Positions 21,462 through 31,448 of a DNA stretch of 64,000 nucleotides are shown here, in pieces. The position numbers were made by a program, and so were the translations under genes. The stretch's first letter is position 1; each line of letters opens with the position of its first letter. The notes beneath the pieces are model-generated. The model was not told the origin of the DNA, searched no databases, and saw only the letters and a program-made list of their open reading frames with translations. Source of the stretch: Brassica napus (lineage: Eukaryota; Streptophyta; Magnoliopsida; Brassicales; Brassicaceae); contig NC_063450.1 of the NCBI RefSeq assembly GCF_020379485.1, forward strand, positions 43,738,681 to 43,802,680. Reading direction: 5' to 3'.

Positions 21462-23237
21462 CTAAATACCATCAACAAAATCGGCCAAACAATCTCTTTG
21501 TTGAAAGGCCAGCACCCTATCTGAAGTGTCATAGCCAACTACATAATCAACAAGTCCTGATGCTCCAAGCACATTCTTCTCCTCATCCTCCATGGTCGAT
21601 CTGACCAAAGCCGTGCAGAAAGAAGAAGGGCTATCTCGGAGATAAAGTCCTTTGTTTGAGATCGTGAAGTTAAACCCTTGTAAATGTAAAGTGACTATGG
21701 GTAATGACTCTATCTCTAAGCCAACCTCGGTTGTGAAACACATTAGTTCGTTCACTTCATATGCAACCGTTGGTCCAATCAGCGTCATTAGCTCTTCCTT
21801 CACCTTCTCGTAGAGTGATGCCTCTAGACGCGTATAGTACGTGCCAATGTCTACTGCTATTGTACTAGTCTCGTTGCTTCTCATTCTAGTTAAAAAAATT
21901 GTTCGTGAAAACATATAATTGACAGTTAGAAAAAAAAAGAGGCTTTGGTAGTCTCAAATTGTTAACATCCGCGTTAGCGTTTTATGTATACTCTAAATAA
22001 AGTTTATAAGAATAACTTCTTCTTTTTTGGTAAAACATGTGTTTGTATAATAATTATAAAAATAATGCAGGATTTATATGAAAAGCAACAAAAAAAATTG
22101 AAACCTAAATATATAGTGGTTTCCACAAGTAAATATCACAAGATTATTAAATGAGAAGAGGGTATATTGCATTTTAAATATACAACTAGGTTGTAAATGT
22201 TCCAGTATACCACAAACTTTAGGTTTAGCTAGGTTATGTAAAATACTAAAATGGTATACATGATCTAGGTTGTTTTTTTTTTTTTGTAAAAATAATTTGT
22301 TGACAAATGTTAGTAAACAATGAATAAATTCTTAGAAATCTACCGTGTTTTTTTTTTGCAACCAAGATCCAAAAATGCCACAAAATATAACCAAAATATG
22401 TTCATACCTCTGTTCCTCAAGACTGATCCCGAGGAGAGGAATGTGATACGAGTAAGAGTTCGTCTCCATCGTATCTAACATCGGAACCAACATCATATCG
22501 CCGCCGAACTCAGCCGCTGATCCTAGACGAATGTAGTTACGCGAGCCGGCGGAGGAAGGCCATAAACAGTGAGAAAATCTGGTGACGCGAAGCTGAGAAA
22601 GAAGCGAGAAATGATGAGTGGTTAGACTCACTCTCCCGTCAACGCCGCCACCGTCGTCCTCCGGCGTCACACGATTGCTAGTCCCGCAGCCAAAGACAAA
22701 CCCACGAACTATGGAGAGAGAGTTTTCTTGGTCGGTGATGGAAGAAGTCAACTGGAGGGTGTCGGAAACGAGGTAGCCAGCGCTGAAAGAAGAGACATCG
22801 TAGCGACAGGAGTTGGAAGGAGTGCAAAGAAGAGACAGAGAGGATGTTGTCGTTGTTGTTGTGTTATCATGGGTAGTGGCATTAGGGGAGAGGAGAGGAC
22901 ATAGAGAAGAGTTGGTGCAGGAGATTGGTGAGAAAGTTGTTGAAGATTTGCCGTCGTAGCGTCGGGTTGTGTCGGAGATGGAGCATTGGTGTTCATCATC
23001 ATCGCAAGGGTCGCATTCGAGGAATGTGAGATGTGTAGAAGAGTCTAGCTTGAGGTTGAAGTTTCGCGTTGGGGTTCCTATGGTGATCTCAACGTAGAGA
23101 TTGGACTCGAAGGGTAAGAAGAAACCGTTTGGTTGTTGTTCATTCGAGAAATCATCTTCAAAGCTAGAGTTATGAGTAAGTAGAGTGAAGAGGAGAAGTA
23201 GAAGGAGAAGGAGAAGGTGTGGAATTGATGAAACCAT
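21462..23237 (-). CDS. Aspartic protease-like protein (pepsin A1 family, atypical active sites)
   Basis: Two exons on the minus strand, 23237-22408 and 21885-21462, joined in phase across a 522-nt intron to 417 residues. Residues 1-22 are a strong signal peptide (a run of nine Leu), so the protein is secreted or vacuolar. The pepsin-type N-lobe is clear (YVEITIGTPTRNFNLKLDSS), with Cys-rich loops (CDPCDDDEHQC) and FVFGCGTSN. The first catalytic motif, normally DTGS, reads DSST at residue 65. The second, normally DSGT, reads DIGT at residue 289. Both Asp are kept but the neighbouring residues are changed, so activity is uncertain. Matches the At5g24820 position. Confidence 0.9.
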
Positions 23238-23689
23238 GATTTTTTAAGGCTAATTCAACTTTTTGTATAGTTTAATGCTTCCAAAAGTGAGTTATTACCT
23301 ACATTTTATATGACTTATGAAATGCTATCTGTGGAATTGTAATTGATTTCTTTTAGGTTATCATATGATAATTCTTAATTACTTAACTGCACACAATTTT
23401 TTAGCAGTAAGTGTTGCACTGCATGGATTGGATTAGTGGTTAATATGTTAACCGGGTTATACGGTTACAAATATTTAATTGCCTAGTTTTTCACAACTGT
23501 AGCTAATTTTATTAATCTGACTAACATCCAAGTACTTTCAATTCTAAGAAATGAAACTATAAATTAAAAAGTTTAATTGTGTTTTAATTTTCAGTTCATA
23601 ACTTGATATATTTTAGATCTCTAACCATATACACAACATGGTAATAACGAAATGAATCAGTGACATATATAGTATAGCACTTTTTATCA
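23238..23689. other. Promoter region of the aspartic protease-like gene
   Basis: AT-rich 450 bp between the protease start codon and the MULE target duplication. No ORF or defined regulatory motif stands out. Confidence 0.4.
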
Positions 23690-23698
23690 AAAAAGTTA

Positions 23699-23740
23699 GG
23701 GAGAATTGCCAAGGGTGACTCAAAACTTGGAGTAAAACCC
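23699..23740 (+). repeat. Left terminal inverted repeat of the MULE
   Basis: Starts GGGAGAATTGCC and contains the core GTGACTCAAAACTTGGAGT, which matches the right end in inverse orientation. Preceded directly by the target duplication AAAAAGTTA. Confidence 0.88.
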
Positions 23741-23867
23741 AAAACAATACCCTAACTTGGGTCAAAGGCAAAAGTAACCTAAAAGGCTATTGAAATTACA
23801 ACTATCCCCTTGTGACCAAACAAAAAAACGGAATTCTTTTTACGTTTCTACCCCTCGCAAGTCGTCT

Positions 23868-24385
23868 GTTTAGACGACTTGAAAATAAGTCGTCCAGACG
23901 ACTTAACTTAAAGTCGTCTGGACAGTTAGTCTTAAACATAATTTAAAAATTTTGTAAAAAATATTTTGATAAGTGAAAAATGGGAATTATGTAATTAACA
24001 TATGTCTTAGGAGGTATAAATTAAGATATAACAAATTTCAATTGTTTTCAGCATAGATGAGTGAAAGTAGTGAGTCATGATATTCTTAAGTTTATGTTTC
24101 ATCAACATATGTTGTAGTATTGTATGTGTTCTTAGGGTTAGATTTTGGAAAGCATTAAAACCGTTTTTGAAAATTTTTAAAATTACTTATGCGTGTTCAT
24201 TTCTGTGTATAGTAAACACTATTTAAGTATAATTTGATTTTATAACGTGGTTAGTTAGTTAATCTAGTCATTTTAGTTTAGGGGTTCATTTTAGGGTCTA
24301 GGACGACTTAATATTTTGTCGTCTGAAAACAGACGACTAAATATTAAGTCGTCTGTTGTACATTATCAGCCAGAATAAGTCGTCT
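23868..24385. repeat. GACGACTT repeat clusters, left subterminal
   Basis: Two clusters (about 23868-23932 and 24300-24385) of alternating AAGTCGTC and GACGACTT, separated by about 370 bp of unrelated AT-rich sequence. Neighbouring inverse copies form small stems. They lie between the left end and the leader of the protease gene. Confidence 0.85.
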
Positions 24386-24610
24386 AAACCGGACCAAACC
24401 TTAAAGTTTACCAATGTAATTTTAAAGCTAACCGGATTATTTACCCAATATATAAGGTGATTTTTTTTTTTGTTTCATTTTTCGCGATATTCAGAAACCC
24501 TAACAGTTCTCTCTCAAAGGCGATTTCGAATTCCCACGATTTCCGAACAAACCATCGTTCTCAACATCGGCTATCTATCTCACTTCATTCTCACCGTTGT
24601 CGCCGCAGCT

Positions 24611-24830
24611 TCTTCTAACCCTAGCGCCGCCGATTCCTCTAAACCCTAGCGCCGCCGATTCCTCTAAACCCTAGCGCCGCCGCTTCCACTATTTCCGAAC
24701 AAACCGTCGCCCTCGCCACCGTGGTCACCAACGTTCTAAACACTAGCGCCGCCGCTTCTTCTAAACCCTAGCGCCGCCGCTTCTTCTCTGTAAACCTTAG
24801 CGCCGTTTCTCTGTAAACCCTAACGCCGCT
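24611..24830 (+). repeat. Telo-box minisatellite in the Ulp1-gene leader
   Basis: About seven tandem copies of a 25-30-bp unit, AAACCCTAGCGCCGCCG plus a short CT-rich linker. Each unit contains a telo-box (AAACCCTA). The array lies just upstream of the start codon at 24931 and after another AAACCCTAA at about 24497, so it is probably in the 5'UTR or core promoter. Telo-boxes are known plant promoter elements bound by TRB/Myb factors. Confidence 0.75.
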
Positions 24831-24930
24831 AAGTCATCAATCTCGAGGAAAAGATGAACATAAAACGTTGTCTCTATCAATTTACTCATTCTCACCGTTT
24901 CACGTTTATTTTTTCAGATCTATAACCGCA

Positions 24931-27900
24931 ATGACGAGTACTCCAACTCCTTCTGCGACTGGAAGACTTGTAAGTAATTTAAGTCGTCTGGAAAGTCTTC
25001 CAACTGGACGACTTAGTAGATGACTTAAATATAAGTCGTCCATTTGGAAGACTTTCCAGACGACTTAATTATAAGTCGTCTACTAAGTCGTCTGGACTTA
25101 TATCGTTGTCTTTGATTATTTTGCAGACAAAAAGGATGGATATTCCAGAACTCCCCCGTAGGTTATACACATCAGGGGAAGAACCAGAAGCCCACAATAG
25201 CATTTCGTATCATACGGATAACAGCAAGTTGCATACTGCTCTTAGGAAAGCTCTTACTGATGACGAATTTGAAGAGCTCAAGGAGTCGAGTTTGGGAGTT
25301 TTCATCAAGTTCAAGGAGCAGGGATTTGGTTGGGCTTCAAGGCTGGTTCACTACATGCTCAGTTTCAAGCTGGACATTAAGAAGAAGTATGAGATGTGGT
25401 CTCTCGTTGGTCCAGAACCTTTGAGGTTTTCACTGTTAGAGTTTGAAAACCTCACTGGTCTAAACTGCGAGTACATCGAGGACCTTGAGACACCAAAATG
25501 TGACGTTACCCCAGAGATGGTTTCTTTCTGGGGGATGCTGGGAGTTCATCTGGAAGCTGGGCCAACTACTGATCAGATAATAGCAGCACTGCAGAGATGC
25601 GGGGATTGGTCCAGGGAAGATCGCAAGCGGCTCGCGTACCTCTCCATCTTCACTGGATTCATTGAAGGGAGAAAGTTTTCAACCGCTACACGATCTACTC
25701 TGGCAAGGCTAGTGATGGATTTAGAACGGTTTGAGAATTATCCATGGGGGAGAGTCGCATTTAAGGTGCTGATGGACTCTTTGTGGAACAAAGAAATTGC
25801 TGGCTGTTACACCGTGGATGGGTTTATACAAGTTCTTCAGGTCTGGACGTACACAGCTATGCCGGAATTGGGTGCTAGTATTGGTGGTCCCAGAGCAGAC
25901 AGTCCGTCTCCACCGATACTGGCTTACGAGGGCAGCAGAGGCCGCAGATCAATGAAAGCTGCTATCTTGAGTCAGGTATTTACTTCAATCCAAAAGACTG
26001 CGCAGACGACTTATTATAAGTCGTCTGGAAGGTCGTCCAGCTGGACGACTTATCGGACGACTTAATTAAGTCGTCTGGAAAGTCTTCCATCTGGACGACT
26101 TATTAGACGACTTATTATAAGTCGTCTGGAAAGTCTTCCATCTGGACGACTTATTAGACGACTTATTATAAGTCGTCTGGAAGGTCTTCCAGCTGGACGA
26201 CATAGTAGACGACTTATAATTAAGTCGTCTATTTAGTATTTTTTTTCAAATATCTAACTCGATTCTTCTATTTACTGCAGACCCGCGTGATCAACTTTGT
26301 TGAGAAGGACATTAGTGAAATGTGGCCAAAATGGGACTCTGAGGTTGAGGACCTGCCCGCGGAGAACATCATTAAAGTCATGTATGAGCGGAGACCGTGG
26401 AAGTGGACCATGGATTGCTGGGAAGTCACTGGTACTAAGGTCAATACAAAACCTAAGGTTGTGACTCCATCAAAGAAGGCCAAAGAGATGGTTGTGTTGG
26501 AGGAGGAGGAGGAGGAGGAGGAAGACAATCCAAGACCTCGGAAGAAAGCTCGTAAAGAGGCTCCTAAAGTGGCTAGTGAAGAGGCTAGAGAAGAGGCTAG
26601 AGGGGTGACCAGAGAGGAGTTGGAAATTATGTTCAAGGGCGTAGCTGACTGCATGAAAAAAGGGTTTAATAAGTGCATGAGGGAGTTTAGGAAGTTGTCC
26701 GATAGATTGGAAGCTGTGGAGAAGAAGGTTGGTGTCACCAATCAGGCTACCCCTCAAGATAAACAGCCTACCCCTCTTGCCAAAGAAACCGGGGGTAGAA
26801 ACAAACAGGCTACCCCTCAAGATAAACAACCTACCCCTCATGCCAAAGAAACCGTGGTTAGTAACCAGCCTCCTCCTCATCAAACCAAACAGCAGCCTCC
26901 TCCTCCTCAAAAGAAACAGCCTCCTCCTCAAAAGAAACAGCCTCCTCCTCAAAAGAAACAGCCTCCTCAAATCAAAGAGGTTAGTATCAAATCCAGGGTT
27001 AACTAGTTGTCCAGACGACTGTAAAAGTTGTCTGGACGACTAGTTGACCCTGGACGACTTAAACGTAAGTTGTCTGGACGACTAGTTGACCACGGAAGAC
27101 TTAATTTTAAGTCGTCCAGGTCCAACTAGTCGTCCAGACAACTTTTGTTTAAGTCGTCCAGAGTTAACTTGTGTGCAACTTTTATTGCAGAGATGGTTGC
27201 CGGAGGATACAGCAACCGAGGCATTCTCGGTAAATAAGACCTCCAAAGAGATTGTTGCTGTCACTTCCACCGATCACCAACCGAGCCTCGCTTCCACCGA
27301 TCAACAACTGAGCCTCGCTTCCACCGAGCCAAGCGATCCAGTTTCAGAACCGAGCCTGGTTGTATTGGACAAGCGTGCAAAGAGTAAAAGAGCGAAGAAA
27401 CCTGCTCCCACTGTGAGATCTCCTTATACGGCAGAGAAAAAAAAAGATAAAGTGGGAGCCTATAATCCATTTCCGCCAGTAAACAAAGATCGGTTGAAGG
27501 AACTCGCTGATTGGTTGAAAACTGATCCGTAAGTGATTGCTTTACCCATAATAGCTTGATTTAGTCGTCCAAAACTGATTGCTTTTTTGTTTGCAGTCAT
27601 TATTTAACTAAGACCGAGGACAAACCACGTACATCACCAACAAGGTGGTACCACTTCCTCCGGACAGCCAGAGGATGGCTGGAAGACTGCGTAAGTCTTC
27701 TGCACACGATTTAAGTCGTCTACAAAGTCGTCCAAGTAGACTACTTTCCAGACGACTTATTATAAGTCGTCTGGAAAGTCGTCTACTTGGACGACCACGT
27801 AGACGACTTATATTTAAGTCGTCTGGTAACTTCTAACTTGTTATATTTAATATGCAGCATATAGATGCTTGGATTAATGTGCTAAGGCAGAGGTATCAGG

Positions 27901-28565
27901 AGAACCCACAAGCTTTCAGGAGCGAGCGAATGTGCTTCCTGGATCACAACTTTTCCCAGTCTTGGAGAGAGCAGTATCACCTCTTCAAAACATCGGAACC
28001 TGATCACAAAGGTTTAGGAAGAGTTCTACCTGGTGGGGCGTCGTATTTTTATGACGGATCAATACCTTCATTTTGCCAATCAAACAAGAAGTGGGGGGAG
28101 GACATTGATGATATCTATGCGCCAGTGAACTTGGACGACAAGCATTGGGTTGCTATTTGGATATCGATCCCTAAGAGGCACATAGTCGTCTGGGACAGCA
28201 TACCTTCATCTAGTGTACCAGACGCATGGGATGCGATAATGGAGCCTTTTCTCCAGATGGTCCCTTATCTGCTTGTTGAGTGCGCAGCCACCGACGAAAT
28301 ACGGGTCAAATACGGGTTGGAGCCATACACATATGAGAGACCGCTGAAAGGTGTACCCACGGCCAACAATGGTGATTGTGGCGTGTACACTGTAAAGTAC
28401 ATTGAATGTCATGCTCTCGGTGTCTCCTTTGACCCTAAAGACTTTGCTAGGTGCAACGCAAAGAAAATGAGGGATAATATGGCGGTGGATATATGGAAGG
28501 AGCTTGTTGATCAGCATCTAAAAGAAAATGTGGATGGTGATAGGTTCGTGGGCTTGTATGATTAG
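24931..28565 (+). CDS. MULE-borne DUF1985 / Ulp1-like (C48) cysteine protease, 6 exons
   Basis: Coding exons 24931-24969, 25127-25975, 26281-26979, 27191-27528, 27597-27690 and 27858-28565 join in phase to 908 residues. Exon 2 has the DUF1985 region (e.g. WASRLVHYMLSFKLDIKKKY). Exon 3 encodes a Glu-run, a KKARKE-type basic patch, a short coiled segment and a Pro/Gln/Lys-rich repeat (PPPQKKQ). The last exon is the C48 peptidase domain with catalytic His769 (DDKHWVAIWI), Asp786 (VVWDS) and Cys847 (NNGDCGVYTVKY). Known C48 enzymes cut SUMO or related modifiers; the role in transposition is unknown. The Gln usually found about six residues before the Cys is Thr here. All five introns are made largely or partly of GACGACTT repeats. 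The start at 24931 was chosen because its 13-codon exon ends in a GTAAGT donor in the right phase. Confidence 0.87.
24970..25126. repeat. GACGACTT repeats filling Ulp1 intron 1
   Basis: The 157-bp intron is mostly AAGTCGTC/GACGACTT units with CTGGAAAGTCTTCCA-type palindromic linkers. Donor GTAAGT, acceptor TTTGCAG. Confidence 0.85.
25976..26280. repeat. GACGACTT tandem array in Ulp1 intron 2
   Basis: From about 25997 to 26231 a unit of about 52 bp (AAGTCGTCTGGAAAGTCTTC, then CATCTGGACGACTTATTAGA and a short tail) repeats four to five times. Each unit is itself an inverted repeat. The flanking splice sites are GTATTT and TACTGCAG. Confidence 0.88.
26980..27190. repeat. GACGACTT-related repeats in Ulp1 intron 3
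   Basis: Copies here are interleaved with a second motif, GGACGACTAGTTGACC, in both orientations. The intron is 211 bp with donor GTTAGT and acceptor TTGCAG. Confidence 0.82.
27691..27857. repeat. GACGACTT repeats filling Ulp1 intron 5
   Basis: The donor reads GTAAGTCTTCTGC, so the splice site is itself a copy of the repeat (TAAGTCGTCTG type). The remainder has several inverse pairs up to about 27825. The short intron 4 (27529-27596) holds a single TTAGTCGTCC copy. Confidence 0.85.
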
Positions 28566-28619
28566 ATTAGTGTTTGTATTTGAACTTGTCTTTGTATTTG
28601 AATATATAAGTTGAACTTG

Positions 28620-29051
28620 TAAATATATAAGTTGTAAATATATAAGTTGTCTGGAAGATTAGTGTTTGTATTTGAACTTGTAAATATATAAGTTGTCTGG
28701 AAGAAATAAGTCGTCTGGAAGGTTTTCCAACTGGACGACTTACAAATAAGTCGTCTAGAAGGTTTGGACGACTTATTATAAGTCGTCTGGAAGGTTTTCC
28801 AACTGGACGACTTACAAATAAGTCGTCTAGAAGGTTTGGACGACTTGAAGGGATAGTAGAAGGTAGTCTAAAAATAAAATACACTTGAAGGGATAGTAGA
28901 AGGTCGTCTAAAAATAAAATACACTGGACGACTTAGTAGAAGGTCGTCTAAAAATAAAATACACTGGACGACTTAGTAGAAGGTCGTCTAAAAATAAAAT
29001 ACACTGGACGACTTAGTAGAAGGTCGTCTAAAAATAAAATACACTGGACGA
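28620..29051. repeat. Tandem arrays between the convergent MULE genes
   Basis: Two kinds of array. At about 28700-28845 a unit of about 71 bp with AAGTCGTCTGGAAGG and GGACGACTTACAAATAAGTC occurs twice. At about 28850-29046 a 40-bp unit (GGACGACTTAGTAGAAGGTC then GTCTAAAAATAAAATACACT) recurs four to five times, the last copies perfect. The arrays fill the 3' side of both genes, and the transposase stop codon at 29052-29054 lies at their edge. Confidence 0.88.
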
Positions 29052-31448
29052 CTAAAAATTTAGTCGTCTGGACGGGTAATCAAGACTGGACGACTTAAAA
29101 TTTTGTGTACATTGTGGTTTCGTATGGCCAGTTTCCTTGCAGTTTGAGCATCTCCGTGCCCTGTGTTTCTTCCTGGGTTTGTGTCCTCTCATCCTAGATA
29201 GCTCCAACCAAGATTGCCATCTTGATTTCTTCGGTCTCCCCCGACCACGCTTTAGTTCTGGAGGAAAGCATTCTCGTTCCTCAATATGTTGTGACACGAT
29301 AGGATATATATTCTCTGAGTATCCTGCATACAGATAATTCTTTGAGTACAGTGGACATACAAGTGTGGAGATATGCAAACCAGCATGTATTCCAGCAGCT
29401 ATAGCATGAGAGCAAGGTATTTTCTCCACTCCATAGACACCACAATCACACTTTGCATGTTCCAAATCAACCACACAGTCCATTTTGCCACCTTTGACAA
29501 AGAAATGCCATCCATCAATTGGTTCGACCGTCATCGTACCCGCTATCTCTTCTCGAACAGCAAGCAAGTATTCAACACCCCCGCTATGTTCAGTTGTGAG
29601 ACTCAAAGCATCTTGTCTCCTTTTCCAATACCATTTTCCTAACTTCTGCCTTATGAACTCCAGCAGGAACGTAATCGGAAATCCTCTTGCTCGCTTCAGT
29701 GCGGAATTAATAGATTCAGCAATGTTGCTTGTTTTTATGTTGAACCTGTTCCCCTTACAATAAACCCTTGACCATAGCCTGACGTCGGCTTTCTCCAAAT
29801 ACGTTGCAAGTTCCGGGTTTGCACTCCGTATCTCAGCCATGTACCGGTCAAAATCGTAAACCGTGTGAGCATAAGCAGCCCCTTTCACCAAGTACATGAG
29901 ATGTTTCCCTTTAAACTTTTTGACAATGTTATCTTGAAGGTGATAATAACATATTCCTCGGGTTGCCCAAGGAAACACCTTATCACACGCACTTTTAATG
30001 GCCTTGTGCCGGTCGGAGACTATCACCAGAGGCTTGTCATGAGATATACAACTAGCCAATTTTGTGAAAAACCATTCCCAAGAAGGTATATCTTCCTCAT
30101 CCACGATCCCAAAAGCCAATGGGAATATCTGAAAATTGCCATCTTGTGCGGCTGCAACTAACATAGTTCCTCCATACTTTCCACTTAGGTGAGTTCCATC
30201 CACCACAATGACCCTTCTCTGATACTTAAAACCTTTGATAGAAGCTCCAAAAGAGAGAAATAGATACTTAAATCTTTTCATAGAATCAAGTTCTATCGCC
30301 GTGATAGAATCAGGATTTGCAATGGAGATTTGCTCGAGATATGATGCCAGACGCGAATACCCTTCTTCTGCTGATCCTCTCACCAATCTTTGTGCATATA
30401 ACAGTGCTCTGTATGAAGTGGTGTAATCAAGCGCCATGCCAAACATGTTCCTCATTGCATCAGTGATATGCTGCGGAGTTATCCCATCAATGATTCCAAC
30501 ACGATCAATGAAAAGACTACCTACATACTTCGGAGTACAGTGTCTCCGCTGAGCGATTCGGTCTCCCGCTGAGCATAAATGTTTTTCCACATACTTTGTT
30601 ACCCAAAACGTGTTTGTCCCATGTTTGACACTCGCTCTGACCTTCCATCCACAATAGCTAACCGGACATGTTGCCACAACGAGAGTTTTCGTTGATTTGT
30701 ATAATTTGAAAGAAAACTTACCCCTCACTGCTGCCAACCGCAGCTCTGAAAGCAGAGCACCCTTGCTAACAAAACTCTGGTTGACATAGATACTGGTACC
30801 ATTCGATTTTCCTCCTTCAATAGCATTTGTCTTAGCATATGTCTTTTGGATTTCTTCAAAACAAATATTATCATCATCTTCCTCGTCCTCATCTGGAACC
30901 TTTCCATAAAGACTGTAATCCCCACCATTCTGATCCGTTTCACCAACAATAGAATTATCAGCATCCTCCTCCCCATTTTCCTCCTCCCCATCTTCTTCCC
31001 ATTCACCAGCTTCATCATTATCACCAACATCTTCTTCCCATTCACCAGCTTCATCATTATCACCAACATCTTTTTCCCATTCACCAGCTTCATCAATATC
31101 CCTTTTCTCTGAAACCGTTTCGACCTTGCTGCGGCTTGATACACAAAGACATACTCTATGGGTTTTGAGTATCTCCAGCAAGTTTCGAACTTGTCTATCA
31201 CTTGTAACATGAATGGGAAGACTGCCTGGAGCCATCATCATTTCTGCTGGTAATGAGTAGCTAATCTCCACACTCACTGTTCTCATGTCCAGGTTATAAT
31301 CTTCTTGAGCCATTGCAACAAGTTCAGCATGTGTTGAATCTTCATTCAATAAAAACAATCTTCCTCCTTTGAGATCATCAACCACAAAATCCCAACGGAA
31401 ATCTCTCAACAACCATTCTCCATACACTGCATGTAACTGAAAAATCAT
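29052..31448 (-). CDS. MURA-type MULE transposase
   Basis: Uninterrupted frame of 798 residues from the ATG at 31448, which follows a TTTGCAG acceptor directly (31454-31449); the frame stays open upstream to 31583 but that part encodes intron-like repeat. N-terminal region, then three tandem DNDEAGEWEED acidic repeats (about 120-155), the MuDR zinc-binding domain (SKGALLSELRLAAVRGKF to CPVSYCGWKVRASVK), and the MULE catalytic core with Asp417 (VIVVDGTHLSG), Asp479 (LVIVSDRHKAIK) and Glu578 (SNIAESINSALK). A SWIM zinc finger follows (CDC to CSHA, about 667-681), then a GRGRPKK basic motif and a CCHC zinc knuckle (CSNCKETGHTKPQC, 767-780). It would bind the element ends and catalyse cut-and-paste transposition. 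All key residues are present. Confidence 0.92.
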   Translation of the reverse strand: MIFQLHAVYGEWLLRDFRWDFVVDDLKGGRLFLLNEDSTHAELVAMAQEDYNLDMRTVSVEISYSLPAEMMMAPGSLPIHVTSDRQVRNLLEILKTHRVCLCVSSRSKVETVSEKRDIDEAGEWEKDVGDNDEAGEWEEDVGDNDEAGEWEEDGEEENGEEDADNSIVGETDQNGGDYSLYGKVPDEDEEDDDNICFEEIQKTYAKTNAIEGGKSNGTSIYVNQSFVSKGALLSELRLAAVRGKFSFKLYKSTKTLVVATCPVSYCGWKVRASVKHGTNTFWVTKYVEKHLCSAGDRIAQRRHCTPKYVGSLFIDRVGIIDGITPQHITDAMRNMFGMALDYTTSYRALLYAQRLVRGSAEEGYSRLASYLEQISIANPDSITAIELDSMKRFKYLFLSFGASIKGFKYQRRVIVVDGTHLSGKYGGTMLVAAAQDGNFQIFPLAFGIVDEEDIPSWEWFFTKLASCISHDKPLVIVSDRHKAIKSACDKVFPWATRGICYYHLQDNIVKKFKGKHLMYLVKGAAYAHTVYDFDRYMAEIRSANPELATYLEKADVRLWSRVYCKGNRFNIKTSNIAESINSALKRARGFPITFLLEFIRQKLGKWYWKRRQDALSLTTEHSGGVEYLLAVREEIAGTMTVEPIDGWHFFVKGGKMDCVVDLEHAKCDCGVYGVEKIPCSHAIAAGIHAGLHISTLVCPLYSKNYLYAGYSENIYPIVSQHIEERECFPPELKRGRGRPKKSRWQSWLELSRMRGHKPRKKHRARRCSNCKETGHTKPQCTQNFKSSSLDYPSRRLNF

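Noticed and set aside
26470..26970. Minus-strand ORF of 166 codons with RRRLFLLRR repeats, and similar shadows at 26268-26741 and 26729-27043
   Set aside because: They are out-of-frame readings of protease exon 3 (Glu-run and PPPQKKQ repeat); no domain and no splice support.
25976..29050. CRISPR-like array from regularly spaced GACGACTT repeats
   Set aside because: This is plant nuclear DNA, repeats occur in both orientations without unique spacers of constant length, and there are no cas genes; the units are transposon-internal palindromes.
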